Shown here: piece after piece, positions 8,443 to 19,000 of the stretch
Numbering within the stretch: the first letter of the stretch is position 1
Layout: every line of letters starts with the position of its first letter
Position numbers and translations under genes: made by a program
Notes under the pieces: generated by a model
What the model was told of the DNA's origin: nothing
What the model saw: only the letters and a program-made list of their open reading frames with translations
Databases searched by the model: none
Source: Pseudocolwellia agarivorans
Lineage (GTDB): Bacteria > Pseudomonadota > Gammaproteobacteria > Enterobacterales > Alteromonadaceae
Reading direction: 5' to 3'
DNA length: 64,000 bases
Assembly: GCF_002000085.1 (NCBI RefSeq)
Contig: NZ_MUZU01000009.1
Span: 62,001 to 126,000, forward strand

Positions 8443-10284
8443 ATGGATAAAGCCCCACAATCTAGGCTTAAAGAGCTAATAACTAAAGGTAAAGAGCAAG
8501 GTTATTTAACGTTTGCTCAAGTTAATGATCATCTTCCTCAAGAGATTATTGACTCTGACCAAGTTGAAGACATCGTTAGAATGATCAACGACATGGGTAT
8601 ACAGGTGTTTGAAAACGCGCCTGATAACGATACCTTAATGATGAGTGAAGCGAATACCGATGAAGACGCTGCCGAAGCTGCTGCGCAAGCACTTGCTTCT
8701 GTTGAAAGCGAAATTGGTCGCACAACAGATCCCGTACGTATGTATATGCGTGAAATGGGTACTGTTGAGCTATTAACCCGTAAGGGCGAAATAGTTATCG
8801 CAAAACGTATTGAAGAAGGTATTAAAGAAGTACAACGTTCTGTTTCTGAATACCCTCCTGCAATTAATTACTTATTAGAGCAATGGGACAACTTTGAAGC
8901 TGAAGAAGTTCGCTTAAGCGATATTATCGTTGGCTTTTTAGACCCTGATGCCGAAGAAGAAGAAATTCCTGCCGCTGCTACCCATATTGGTTCTGAATTA
9001 TCTAAAGAAGAATTAGATGATGAAGATAAAGACAGCGACGATGATGAAGACGAAGAAGAAGAAGATACAGGCCCAGATCCTGAACTAGCCAAAGAAAAGT
9101 TTGGCTTACTTCGTGATGCTTATGAAGCTGCAAACAAAATCATCAGTGATAAAGGCCGCGGCCATGCTGACGCACAAGTTGCAATTGATGCATTAGCTGA
9201 AGTATTCAAAGAATTTAGAATCGTACCTAAAGTTTTTGATCGCTTAGTTAAAAACATGCGCAGCGTAATGGACCGTTTACGTGTTCAAGAGCGTTTGATC
9301 ATGAAGCACTGTGTTGTTGGTGCAGGTATGCCTAAATCTACCTTTATCAAAATATTTCCAGGTAACGAAACATCAAAAGATTGGTTTGACGAGCAAAAAA
9401 ATGCGGGCTTACCTCATTCAGCTAAGCTAGCTGATATTGAGTTAGACGTAGAACGTTGCATCTACAAACTTAACATGATTGAAGAAGAAACCTACCTAAA
9501 CGTACATGGCATTAAAGACATTAACCGTCGTATGTCAATTGGTGAAGCTAAAGCTCGCCGTGCGAAAAAAGAAATGGTAGAAGCTAACTTACGTCTTGTT
9601 ATTTCAATCGCTAAAAAATACACCAACCGTGGTTTACAATTCTTAGATCTGATCCAAGAAGGTAACATCGGCTTAATGAAAGCGGTTGATAAATTTGAAT
9701 ACCGTCGTGGTTACAAGTTTTCAACGTATGCAACATGGTGGATACGCCAAGCAATAACACGTTCTATTGCTGACCAAGCACGTACAATCCGTATTCCTGT
9801 ACACATGATTGAAACGATTAACAAACTTAATCGTATCTCTCGTCAAATGTTACAAGAAATGGGTCGTGAGCCTACTCCTGAAGAGTTAGCTGAGCGCATG
9901 GTAATGCCTGAAGATAAAATTCGTAAGGTATTAAAAATAGCAAAAGAACCTATCTCAATGGAAACCCCTATCGGTGATGACGAAGATTCACACTTAGGCG
10001 ACTTTATTGAAGATGGTAGCGGTGAATTACCTGTTGATTCTGCAACCTCTGAAAACTTAAAAGATGCAACTCACGAAGTACTCGCTGGTTTAACAGCACG
10101 TGAAGCTAAAGTATTAAGAATGCGTTTTGGTATTGATATGAATACTGACCATACGCTAGAAGAAGTTGGTAAGCAATTTGACGTTACACGTGAACGTATT
10201 CGTCAAATCGAAGCAAAAGCGTTACGTAAATTACGTCACCCTTCTCGTTCAGAGCAACTTAAAAGTTTCTTAGACGGCGAATAA
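8443..10284 (+). CDS. rpoD: Primary RNA polymerase sigma factor RpoD (sigma-70)
   Basis: Housekeeping sigma factor of 613 residues (E. coli 613). Region 1.1 is at the N-terminus, region 1.2 at [16 protein letters not shown], then a non-conserved insert with a very acidic tract around residues 185-207, region 2 with [19 protein letters not shown] and the -10-binding [18 protein letters not shown], and region 4.2 with the helix-turn-helix [21 protein letters not shown] recognising -35 elements (listed here in parts). A GGTGGAC-type Shine-Dalgarno region precedes the ATG. It ends the macromolecular-synthesis operon and has its own promoter and terminator. Confidence 0.98.
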   Translation: MDKAPQSRLKELITKGKEQGYLTFAQVNDHLPQEIIDSDQVEDIVRMINDMGIQVFENAPDNDTLMMSEANTDEDAAEAAAQALASVESEIGRTTDPVRMYMREMGTVELLTRKGEIVIAKRIEEGIKEVQRSVSEYPPAINYLLEQWDNFEAEEVRLSDIIVGFLDPDAEEEEIPAAATHIGSELSKEELDDEDKDSDDDEDEEEEDTGPDPELAKEKFGLLRDAYEAANKIISDKGRGHADAQVAIDALAEVFKEFRIVPKVFDRLVKNMRSVMDRLRVQERLIMKHCVVGAGMPKSTFIKIFPGNETSKDWFDEQKNAGLPHSAKLADIELDVERCIYKLNMIEEETYLNVHGIKDINRRMSIGEAKARRAKKEMVEANLRLVISIAKKYTNRGLQFLDLIQEGNIGLMKAVDKFEYRRGYKFSTYATWWIRQAITRSIADQARTIRIPVHMIETINKLNRISRQMLQEMGREPTPEELAERMVMPEDKIRKVLKIAKEPISMETPIGDDEDSHLGDFIEDGSGELPVDSATSENLKDATHEVLAGLTAREAKVLRMRFGIDMNTDHTLEEVGKQFDVTRERIRQIEAKALRKLRHPSRSEQLKSFLDGE

Positions 10285-10305
10285 AAATCATTTAACACCT
10301 TATTT

Positions 10306-10333
10306 AAAAATCCAGCCAAGTGCTGGATTTTTT
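10306..10333 (+). terminator. Rho-independent terminator after rpoD
   Basis: AAAAATCCAGC (10306-10316), loop CAAGT, GCTGGATTTTT (10322-10332) and a continuing T run, 22 bases past the rpoD stop codon. Confidence 0.9.
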
Positions 10334-10424
10334 CATTTTTGGCTATTAAAAAATAAATAAACGCCTATTTTGTTTAACAATTAAGCTAACAGTCAATTTT
10401 TATAAATTATTTGAGATTATAGTG

Positions 10425-10453
10425 GTGACAACAAAATAAAAAATGCTTATACT
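10425..10453 (+). promoter_or_regulatory. Sigma-70 promoter of tRNA-Ile2
   Basis: GTGACA (10425-10430), a 17-base spacer and TATACT (10448-10453), five of six matches in each box, followed by a GC-rich discriminator (CACGCCGC) typical of stringently controlled stable-RNA promoters. The tRNA begins 65 bases downstream. Confidence 0.75.
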
Positions 10454-10518
10454 TCACGCCGCTTTGAGATGTAATGTTTTTTAGCAAGAAAAAGTTTTCA
10501 GGCCTAGGCCATGAAAAT

Positions 10519-10595
10519 GGGCCCTTAGCTCAGTTGGTTAGAGCATCCGACTCATAATCGGCAGGTCCCCCGTTCAAGTCGGGGAGGGCCCACCA
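10519..10595 (+). tRNA. ileX: tRNA-Ile2 (CAT anticodon, lysidine-modified type)
   Basis: The 77-base sequence folds as a cloverleaf: 7-bp acceptor GGGCCCT/AGGGCCC, D-arm TAGCTCAGTTGG, anticodon loop with CAT, T-arm CCCCG TTCAAGT CGGGG, and an encoded CCA. CAT can belong to initiator Met, elongator Met or Ile2. The body (CCTTAGCTCAG..., GACTCATAATCG) and the position just after rpoD resemble E. coli ileX, whose wobble C is changed to lysidine by TilS to read AUA. Elongator Met is the alternative. Confidence 0.85.
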
Positions 10596-10844
10596 TTTTC
10601 ACTTCTTCTCCCTCAAACATGTATATAAATACAAATCTATATTTCTTATAAAATTTTCTATCTAATTACTATATATCATCCACAATTTTTTAATCAAAAC
10701 CTGTATCCTAGAATCGTATTCTTAAGACCTTAATAATCACAAGCAAACTAACATTGTTTAATTATTTTTAATGAATATCTTGTAGTATAGAGGCCTTAAA
10801 TAAGCGGCTACCCACTGAAGTAGTGGTAAAACAGTTTTAAATCA
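10596..10844. other. Intergenic region between tRNA-Ile2 and the MFS gene
   Basis: AT-rich non-coding sequence. The only structure seen is a small hairpin, CCACT/AGTGG at 10812-10826, before the terminator at 10845-10885. No clear promoter or open frame. Confidence 0.5.
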
Positions 10845-10885
10845 ATAAAAAAAGCCTTAACCGATACCACTCGATTAAGGCTTTA
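10845..10885 (-). terminator. Terminator of the MFS transporter gene
   Basis: On the minus strand TAAAGCCTTAA (10875-10885 side) pairs with TTAAGGCTTT (10851-10860 side) around a 14-base loop, followed by a run of T (plus-strand A at 10846-10853). It lies about 20 bases past the MFS stop. Confidence 0.8.
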
Positions 10886-10903
10886 GCGACTATTGAAAGA
10901 AGA

Positions 10904-12175
10904 TTAATTTTGTAATGCTGCAGCTTTAGGTTTAATTTCTATTTGCTCCACTTTACCGACCAAGAATAAGTAACTACTTAAACCAATTAACGCCAATGCT
11001 CCAATAAAAATTAACGCTGGTTTAAAATCACCACCTTCTACTAGGTAACCAATGATAATAGGCACACAAACACCCGACAAACCACCGATAAAGTTAAAAC
11101 AACCACCAACTAAACCTACCATACGCTCTGGGGCTAATAATGATACAAAAACCCAGGTTATTGATGCTAAACCATTACCAAAAAAAGCGATTGATAATAA
11201 TGCTATTACAGCAAACTCACTATCAACATAATTTGCACCAACAATACTGGTAGACAATAACATTCCGGCAATAATGGGCGCTTTACGAGATACCTCTTTA
11301 GATACGCCTTTACGTACTAAGAAGTCAGAAAGAAAGCCTGAAATAAGTACCCCAAAAAAGGCAAAAATATAAGGTATAGATCCTAAAAACCCTGTTTTTA
11401 TGGTGCTAAAGCCTTTAAATTCCATTAAGTAAGTTGGAAACCAAGTTAAAAAGAATATTAATAAACCACCTAAACAAAATTGGCCAATATATATACCCCA
11501 AAGTTTTTTATGTGAGAAAGCTTCTCGCAGGTTTTTCCATTCAAAAGCAATAACTTCTGTTTTAGCTTCTTCTTTTGCAGCTTCATTCACATCACTTGGA
11601 TCTCGGTAAACAAAATACCAAATAGCTGCCCAAACAATACCTATTAAACCAGAGATAATAAATAGTCCACGCCAGCCAAAACTTGCTTGGATAAAAATAA
11701 GTACAGGTGTTAAAAACGCTAAACCAATAAATTGTCCGGATGTATAAGCGGCGATTGCAGAAGCGCGTTCTTCTTCACTAAACCACGATGTAACAATTTT
11801 ATTGTTTGCTGGGTAAGATGGTGCTTCAAAAACACCTATCGCCATTCGACAACCAATAAGGGCTGTAACACTACTTACAAAGCCCTGTATTAAAGTAGCT
11901 ATAGACCATGCAGTTAAAATAAACGGGTATAATATACGTGGTTTAACGTAATCAACTAATATACCGCCAGGTATTTGCATTAGAGCATAAGTTGCACCAA
12001 AAGCTGCAAATATGTATCCCATATGAACGGTAGTAAAACCTAACTCTGCTGATAGCATTGGAGCAGCAACAGCCATGTTGCTTCTATCCATGTAGTTGAT
12101 GACTACACTTAAAAAGATAAGTGATAATATTTTAAATCTTGCTTTAGATTGTTGATGGCTTTTATCAATACTCAT
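10904..12175 (-). CDS. MFS transporter, anion:cation symporter (hexuronate/galactonate-type) family
   Basis: A 423-residue inner-membrane permease with about 12 hydrophobic helices. MDRSNMAVAAPML in helix 1 and the helix 2-3 loop GGILVDYVKPR match the ACS family (ExuT, GarP, DgoT and organic anion carriers), which import acidic sugars and other organic anions with protons. It follows the sulfatase gene on the same strand, 121 bases apart with a terminator-like hairpin between. Context suggests import of an organic anion released by the sulfatase across the inner membrane; the actual substrate is unknown. Confidence 0.85.
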   Translation of the reverse strand: MSIDKSHQQSKARFKILSLIFLSVVINYMDRSNMAVAAPMLSAELGFTTVHMGYIFAAFGATYALMQIPGGILVDYVKPRILYPFILTAWSIATLIQGFVSSVTALIGCRMAIGVFEAPSYPANNKIVTSWFSEEERASAIAAYTSGQFIGLAFLTPVLIFIQASFGWRGLFIISGLIGIVWAAIWYFVYRDPSDVNEAAKEEAKTEVIAFEWKNLREAFSHKKLWGIYIGQFCLGGLLIFFLTWFPTYLMEFKGFSTIKTGFLGSIPYIFAFFGVLISGFLSDFLVRKGVSKEVSRKAPIIAGMLLSTSIVGANYVDSEFAVIALLSIAFFGNGLASITWVFVSLLAPERMVGLVGGCFNFIGGLSGVCVPIIIGYLVEGGDFKPALIFIGALALIGLSSYLFLVGKVEQIEIKPKAAALQN

Positions 12176-12207
12176 TGAGTTTCCTAAAAGGTCTTATTAT
12201 TGTTTTA

Positions 12208-12255
12208 TAAAAAATGTAAAGGCACTCACGGGGGAGAGTATGAATGCCTTTACAT
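12208..12255 (-). terminator. Terminator or attenuator between sulfatase and MFS genes
   Basis: Minus strand: ATGTAAAGGCA (12245-12255) pairs perfectly with TGCCTTTACAT (12214-12224) around a 20-base loop, then six T. It would end sulfatase transcripts or reduce read-through into the permease gene. Confidence 0.75.
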
Positions 12256-12296
12256 AAAGTTGAACTTGTTAATATTTTCTTATTTTAATTATTCAA

Positions 12297-14120
12297 TTAC
12301 TTATCAATGCGCTTCACATCAACAAATACAGGCCCTACAGGCAATCTATCCATTTTAATATAAGCATGAAAGTTTCCTTCGCCTTCAGGAAGGTTAACCT
12401 TATTAAAGCTTACTGTTTTCTGTCCCTTTTTAATATTTTTTTGTAAATGAACATTTTTATATTTTAGATGAGCAACACTATCTTTCGTAATTTCAGGTAA
12501 ATCGTAAGACACATTATAGCGCCCTTTTTTACTACGAACTTCCCAATAACCTAGTTGGTTATCTTCAACAACACGAGGTCCGCCGTAATCAAAACGAGAA
12601 ATAACACGAGGCCCCCCCCAATCAAAACGTGAAAGCGTAACTTCTGGCTGTGCTTTATATCCTAAAGAAATACGCTCTATTCCTGCCGTATCACGTTCTT
12701 CAGTTACCTCATCAAACCAGTTTTCATAGCGTTCTAACATGGCTTCTACAATATCGGGATGCTGTTTAGCAATGTTAATACGCTCGCTAGGATCGTTTTC
12801 CATGTCGTAAAGTTCTAGGTTTTTAACTACATTTTGTAATACAAAATCCGTTGGTTGATGAACAATACCATGTGGAAAATCGTGCGGACTTACTAATTTG
12901 TATTTTGATGTTCTTACATTGAAGTGCATATATTTAAACGGTGTAGGTCCATAGTGCATTTGTACAAAGAAGTCTCTGTTTTCAACGTTTTTAGTTTCAC
13001 CTTTTGTCCATAAAGGTAATAACGAACGACCATCTATATGAACATTTTTTGGTAAATCAACATCAGCAACCTCTAATAATGTTGGGAATAAGTCGATAAT
13101 TGTTCCCATATTTTTAGCTTGTTTTTGAGGATCTATTTTACCTGGCCACTGCACGTAAAATGGTACTTTAATACCGGCATCATATACGCTTGTTTTAGTC
13201 CCACGAAGATTAGCTACCCAACGACCAGGGTAAGAATCATTTTTGGTTCTGCGATGACGAGGGCCATTGTCTGATAAAAACAGTACGATAGTGTTTTCTT
13301 CAAGTCCTAACTTTTTCAATTTAGCCATTACACGACCAACGTTGTAGTCAATACTGTCAATCATGCCGTAAACCAATGCATTATCTTCATGCAGCCCCAT
13401 TTTACGGTAAGGCTCAGCTAACTTATCGGGTACTTGTAAAGGTAGATGCGGTAAGTTTGTTGATAAATAAAGTAGAAAAGGTTTTTTGTCTTTCTTACTC
13501 ATAAAGTCCATTGCAGCATCTGTGAAGATGTCGTCGCAATAACCTTTGTATTTTTTAGATACATTATTGTGTTCTAAAATAGGATCAAAATAAGTATTGT
13601 TCGCAGGACCTGCCGCTTGACCAATACCACCGCCTTTATGTACTAAAGCTTCTTGAAATCCTTGGTCTGTAGGCCGCATCGGATGATTATCACCTAAGTG
13701 CCATTTACCAAAAATTCCTGTTCTATAACCATTATCAGCTAACACTTCGGCTAAGGTTGTTTCACTACCACGCATAAAGTGATCAACTTGTGTTACAGCT
13801 GTAACCCCTGTGCGATAAGGATAACGCCCAGTTAAAAGTCCTGCACGAGTTGCTGAACAATTGGGATAGGTAATAAAGTTGGTCATTTCTAGACCACGTT
13901 CACCAATAGCCTCTATGTTAGGGGTTTTTAAATAAGGATTACCATGAGCACCAATATCGCCATAACCTTGATCGTCTGTCATCATGATAACGATATTAGG
14001 CCTGTCTTTCGCATAAGAAGCTTTTAGACTCAACGGATTAACCAAAAGTAAAGTTAGTAAAAACGTATATAGGCTTACGGATTTAATTAAAGCTGTGTTG
14101 TTTTTGTATGAAGTTTTCAT
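12297..14120 (-). CDS. Secreted type I sulfatase (formylglycine-dependent)
   Basis: A 607-residue arylsulfatase-fold enzyme (family S1) with an N-terminal signal peptide of about 36 residues. NIVIMMTDDQGYGD gives the metal-binding aspartates (D49, D50), and CSATRAGLLTGR at residues 88-99 is the C-x-A-x-R sulfatase signature, whose C88 is converted to formylglycine by a maturation enzyme not present here. GKWHLGDN and FLSDNGPR supply further active-site residues. It hydrolyses a sulfate ester, probably in the periplasm. It is preceded by sigma/FecR genes on the same strand and followed by an MFS permease, so it likely desulfates a carbohydrate or aromatic sulfate brought in by the divergent TonB receptor. 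The substrate cannot be named. Confidence 0.92.
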   Translation of the reverse strand: MKTSYKNNTALIKSVSLYTFLLTLLLVNPLSLKASYAKDRPNIVIMMTDDQGYGDIGAHGNPYLKTPNIEAIGERGLEMTNFITYPNCSATRAGLLTGRYPYRTGVTAVTQVDHFMRGSETTLAEVLADNGYRTGIFGKWHLGDNHPMRPTDQGFQEALVHKGGGIGQAAGPANNTYFDPILEHNNVSKKYKGYCDDIFTDAAMDFMSKKDKKPFLLYLSTNLPHLPLQVPDKLAEPYRKMGLHEDNALVYGMIDSIDYNVGRVMAKLKKLGLEENTIVLFLSDNGPRHRRTKNDSYPGRWVANLRGTKTSVYDAGIKVPFYVQWPGKIDPQKQAKNMGTIIDLFPTLLEVADVDLPKNVHIDGRSLLPLWTKGETKNVENRDFFVQMHYGPTPFKYMHFNVRTSKYKLVSPHDFPHGIVHQPTDFVLQNVVKNLELYDMENDPSERINIAKQHPDIVEAMLERYENWFDEVTEERDTAGIERISLGYKAQPEVTLSRFDWGGPRVISRFDYGGPRVVEDNQLGYWEVRSKKGRYNVSYDLPEITKDSVAHLKYKNVHLQKNIKKGQKTVSFNKVNLPEGEGNFHAYIKMDRLPVGPVFVDVKRIDK

Positions 14121-14185
14121 TCTTTATTATTTTTATCCTATGTTGAATGTTAATAGCCAAGAAGATGTAATATCAATGGGATCAA

Positions 14186-15253
14186 CTAACTAGCAAAATA
14201 AAGCTTAATTTTATTGTCGCTTGTTTTTTCATGAGTAATGTTGAAGTGCTTTTTAAACTCAACGAGTAATTCCGTTACATCGCCTGTTTTAAAAACCCCT
14301 ACAACATTAATTTGTTTCAATACCTCATTATCATCAAGTTCAATTTGTAAGTCGGTATAACGACTAATTTCATGAACCACTTGTGATAAGGACTCACCTC
14401 TAAAGATGAGTTTCTTTTCCTGCCAGGATAAAGAAGAAATAATATCGATTGGATCTAATTTAACCACCGTTGATTGCTTAGCACTTTTTTCCACGGTATC
14501 TAAATCAATTTTTTCACCTTTCGACACAGCCAAAGACGTTTTAGGTAATTTAACCTTGTGGTTAGCCACATCAGCTTTAAACTGATTTGTTGATTTATCT
14601 TCAACAAGCACCTTACCTTCAGTCACTATAAGTTCAACGATGTCTGAACCTACTTCAACATTAAAAGCTGTACCTACCGCTTGAATAATTTTTCCATTAG
14701 CTAATACACTTAAAGGTCTCGATTCATCATGAGCTACGTCGATATGTATTTCACCTTGAACCAGCTCTAGTATTCTTACGTCATTGGTGTATTTCATATT
14801 CACAATCGTATTTGTATTTAATACAAGTAAACTATTATCAGGCAAAGTTATTGTGTCCATTTCACCAACCTTGGTTTTATAGGTAGATTCAGCAGGTTGC
14901 ATAACTATTTGAGGCGTTGTTGTAAAGAAATGACTAAAATTTAAGAAAACTAGAGTAAAAGCCAGCACTAACGAAGCAGCAACAGCGCCAATAAATAAAG
15001 ATGGTTTTTTTCTTTGAACTTGATTTTCAGGAAAAATGTCAGATAAACGTTCTAAGTCGTCCATTTTGTCCCACATTTTGGCAACATTAAGCATTTGCGC
15101 TAAATGTGCGGGTTTTTCATATAACCATGTTTGAAATTCAGATGTTTCTTTAGCCGACAAACCACGATCAATTTTAGCAATCCAATCGCAGGCATCATCA
15201 AGGATCCTTTCATCTTCTATACGTTGTGGCTTAAGAATATGTATATTGTCCAT
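14186..15253 (-). CDS. FecR-family anti-sigma/sigma regulator
   Basis: Inner-membrane regulator that transmits the signal of a loaded TonB receptor to its ECF sigma factor. The N-terminal cytoplasmic part (about 80 residues, with ACDWIAKIDRGLSAKE and FQTWLYEKPAH) resembles the DUF4880 anti-sigma domain; one transmembrane helix follows at about residues 87-104, then a periplasmic FecR domain and a C-terminal DUF4974-like/STN-interacting part. The start at ATG 15251-15253 is preferred over the ATG six codons upstream, because AAGGT lies just before it and the sigma stop TAA ends one base before it, indicating translational coupling. Confidence 0.88.
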   Translation of the reverse strand: MDNIHILKPQRIEDERILDDACDWIAKIDRGLSAKETSEFQTWLYEKPAHLAQMLNVAKMWDKMDDLERLSDIFPENQVQRKKPSLFIGAVAASLVLAFTLVFLNFSHFFTTTPQIVMQPAESTYKTKVGEMDTITLPDNSLLVLNTNTIVNMKYTNDVRILELVQGEIHIDVAHDESRPLSVLANGKIIQAVGTAFNVEVGSDIVELIVTEGKVLVEDKSTNQFKADVANHKVKLPKTSLAVSKGEKIDLDTVEKSAKQSTVVKLDPIDIISSLSWQEKKLIFRGESLSQVVHEISRYTDLQIELDDNEVLKQINVVGVFKTGDVTELLVEFKKHFNITHEKTSDNKIKLYFAS

Positions 15254-15254
15254 G

Positions 15255-15830
15255 TTAACCTTTAACTCCATGACTTTTTAGAGTTACTCTATCTTTTGAT
15301 TTAATATCATTTTGTTGAACCATTAACATACAACGTTTGGTTCCTGATGATATGTGTTTTTCTACTGTGCTTTCACTAATATTCATATGTTTAGAAATTT
15401 CTTTTTGTGAATAACCATAAACTTTTTTTAACACAAAGACTTTTCTGCATTGCGCGGGGAGCTGCCGAATAACTTCACAAAACTTTGAAAACTCATCATT
15501 ACTAATAACACTTTTTAATACACTATCATCATTACTGTGTTCAATAATATGTTCCAATTCAGACCAATCGATTTTATCGTCAACCAAGCGCGTTCCTGCT
15601 CTTTTCTGATAATCTAACGCTAAATTTTTAGCCGTTGTATACATAAACGATTTTTTAGATGATATTTTATCTGTATTTTTTGCCTGGCAGAGGCGCACAT
15701 AAGTTTCTTGTACTACATCTTCAATTTCATGAGGAGGTACTATAGAAGCCACAATACGGCTTATACTATCTCTTGAGGCAAGATATAGTTTAGTAAAAGT
15801 GTTATGTTCTTTATTAATAGCGATTCTCAC
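15255..15830 (-). CDS. FecI-like ECF RNA polymerase sigma factor
   Basis: A 191-residue extracytoplasmic-function sigma factor: region 2 with IEDVVQETYVRLCQAKN and a region 4 helix-turn-helix with RQLPAQCRKVFVLKKVYGYS and SESTVEKHISSG. It is the first gene of a sigma-fecR-sulfatase-MFS run and is divergent from a TonB receptor carrying a signalling domain. That arrangement is the FecIRA type: ligand on the receptor releases the sigma factor through FecR. It probably drives transcription of the receptor and perhaps its own operon. Confidence 0.92.
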   Translation of the reverse strand: MRIAINKEHNTFTKLYLASRDSISRIVASIVPPHEIEDVVQETYVRLCQAKNTDKISSKKSFMYTTAKNLALDYQKRAGTRLVDDKIDWSELEHIIEHSNDDSVLKSVISNDEFSKFCEVIRQLPAQCRKVFVLKKVYGYSQKEISKHMNISESTVEKHISSGTKRCMLMVQQNDIKSKDRVTLKSHGVKG

Positions 15831-16066
15831 TTTTTATAATATTTTTGACGTCTATCAATGCTTACTAAGTAGAAGACGATTGAAAATCAAAAATCCGCTA
15901 ATCCATTTGTAACTCTTTTATATTAACTATAACATCTCAATTACACATTGATATGATCAATAGATTCCTATAATAATATAGGTGAAACTTTATAACTTAT
16001 AAGAACAAAAATAAATCATGCATACAACTTCAAATTATCCTTTGATATTAACAAGTTAAGAATTAC

Positions 16067-19000
16067 GTGAATTTTTCAATGCTTTCACTCTTCGAATATT
16101 TTCAATTTTTTCTATGGAGGAAAAAAATTTTTCATTCGTCTATTTCACCAGTACGACAAAAAAACGTACTAAAGGAATGGACGAAAATTAGCTGTTTTAT
16201 TTTTTTATTTTTTGTCAATTTTACTTTTATGCAACAAGCATATGCGACTGAAAATACCAAAAAACTAGATTTCAACATTCCAAAACAGTGGGCTTTCTCA
16301 TCGTTAATTAGTTTCGCAGAACAAGCAGACATTACGTTTATGTTTCCTATGAATAAAATTAAAAACATAGAAACCAACGCTGTTGTCGGTAAGTACACAA
16401 TTAAACAAGCTTTAGAATTGTTACTTCAAAATACAAATCTCGAAATGAACGCTGATGAGAAAGGACAAATATCTATTTTATTAGATCCAAGTTTTGAGAG
16501 AGAAAGCATGTTCAATAATAAAAAAAGCAAAGTTGCCGGAGCTGTATTAGCTGTTCTTAGTTCAGTAAGCGCTTCACAAGCCTTAGCGGAAGAGAACTCT
16601 AACAATTCAACAAACAACAAAGAAGAAATCGAAGTTATATCAGTTAATGGGATCAGACAAAGTTTAACGGCCGTTGCCGATTTCAAAAAAAATAGTAACT
16701 TCATACAAGACAGTATAGTTGCTGAAGATATAGGTAAATTTCCTGATGCCAACGTAGCTGAGTCGCTACAACGTATTTCAGGTGTTTCAATTGATCGTAG
16801 TGGTGGTGAAGGACAACAAATTACCGTACGTGGTTTTGGTCCCCAATTTAATACGGTTTTAGTTAATGGACGTCGTATGGCGTCAGACGCTGAAGGTCGT
16901 GCTTTTAACTTCGACCTACTTTCTGCTGAACTCATTGGTAGTGTTGATGTATTTAAAACGTCCAGCGTGGCATTACAAGAAGGTGGCATCGGCTCAACCA
17001 TTAACTTAAAAACTCAACGTCCGTTAGACATTGGCGAATTTAAAGCAGTAGTCAGTGCAAAAGGTTCCTACGAAGATAAAACAGGCGATATCACTCCTAA
17101 CCTCTTTGGTTTTGTTAGCAATACTTTTGCTGATGATACCATTGGTGTTTTATTATCTATTTCTCATCAAGAACGTAAAGCGACCTTAGATTCATCTATC
17201 ACTTCATGGTCTCCTGATTCACAGCGCTTTGATCCCTGGGATGTATCTGAAAGTGACTTATGGCGCTTTGCTGACGGCCAAGGTAATGGTGTAGGTAATT
17301 ACGTATATCAAAGACAACACAACTTTATGCGCACCAAGGAAGACAGAACACGTACTGGCTATACAGGTACCGTTCAATTTGAAATGGCAGACAACCTACA
17401 CTTAACTGTAGATGCTATGTACACAGATTTTGATATTACAACGCAAGCTATTTCAAGAATATCGCACCGTAATAAAAATGATGTACACAACATGGTAGTT
17501 GACGAAAATAATGTTGTTATTCGTTACGACATGATTGAAGGGCCAATGAATATATTTCAAGCGAGAAACCGCCCCGCCTCAGCACTTCAGTTCGGCGCAA
17601 ATCTTGAATGGAACATTACCGATCAGTTAACCGCTACGTTTGATATTTCTAAATCAAGTTCTGAAAACCCTGCGGCAGGTAAAGATTATTATGTGGTTAT
17701 TAGAGGGGGCGATAAACTACAACGTATAGATAATTCACAAGGTACTGATGCTCCGCTTGAAACAAACTTTAACTTTACACCATCGAACGTTGATTTAAAC
17801 GGTGACGGTGTAGTGAATCAATTTGATTATACACTAGGTGAAGCACAAACCGTTGCCGATGTTAACGATCAAAATTCATGGTTTACACAACGTGAAGGTT
17901 TTACTTTTGAAGATGATATTACTGAAGCTAAAGTTGATTTCAATTGGGAGCTAGATTTCGATCATTTAACACAAGTTAGCTTTGGGTTAATTAGTTCTTC
18001 GCAAGAAAAAACCAGAATTAACATGCGCTCAACAAATCCACAGTTTTATCGCTTACCAACAATTATTCCATTACCAGCTTCATTATTTACCTCTGAAAAC
18101 CGTAAGGATTTCTTAAGCGCAGCCAATGGTGATTTTGCTAATGACTCTATTCAGTTTGATCCTGAAGAAATATTAGCTTATTACGCACAACCCAGCACAT
18201 TAGCAATGCGCGACCAAATAGCAGGACTAGCTCCTGGAACGTCTGCCGCAGAGTTTGCTGCAATTTCAGGTTATGATGCCGTGGTTGATCCTTCTCGTGG
18301 TTACAACGTTAAAGAAGAGCTTTTTTCAGCTTATGTTAATGCTATGTTTGAATTTGAATTAGCAGAAATGCCCTTAATTATTAATGCGGGCTTACGTTAC
18401 ACAGATACAGAGGTTGATTCTACGGGCGCTAACCGCGTATTTAAAGATTTAGCTCCAGCTGGTAATACTGGCGATGTGTTAGTAAGTACACTAGGTGAAC
18501 CAGAAGCAACAACAGCCTCAGCAAGTTACAGTAATTTACTACCTAGCATTAATGCAAAGCTTGATATTACAGATGAAATAGTTGTTCGTGCAGCCTATTC
18601 AGAAACATTAACACGCCCTGATATGACCTTCTTGAACCCTGCGCCAGCATTTCCACAACAAGTGCGCCTTTCTAGTTTAGAGGCTACCGCAGGTAATGCA
18701 GAATTAGATCCGTTTGTAGCACAAAACTACGATTTATCGTTTGAATGGTATTACAACGAAACAAGTTATTTAACTATAGGTTATTTTAGAAAAGACATTG
18801 ACGGCTTTATTGTTAGTGGTAAAGCAAGAGAGCCTATTACACTTAAAGAACCTAACAGCTTATCACTTATTACAGAAGACAGAAGTAATATTGACGGCAA
18901 TACTATTTACTTCGATATTACACGTCCACGTAACTTAGAAGAAACCAGTGTTGATGGTTTTGAAATTGGTTTCCAACATACATTTGATGTATTACCTGCT

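Noticed and set aside
8868-9092. Minus-strand open frame of 74 codons rich in serine within rpoD
   Set aside because: It is the antisense of the acidic GAA/GAT-rich tract of RpoD region NCR and has no Shine-Dalgarno or homology.
10812-10826. Small CCACT/AGTGG hairpin downstream of tRNA-Ile2 as a copy of the dispersed hairpin repeat
   Set aside because: Only five base pairs and no wider similarity to the copies at 38.4 and 61.8 kb.
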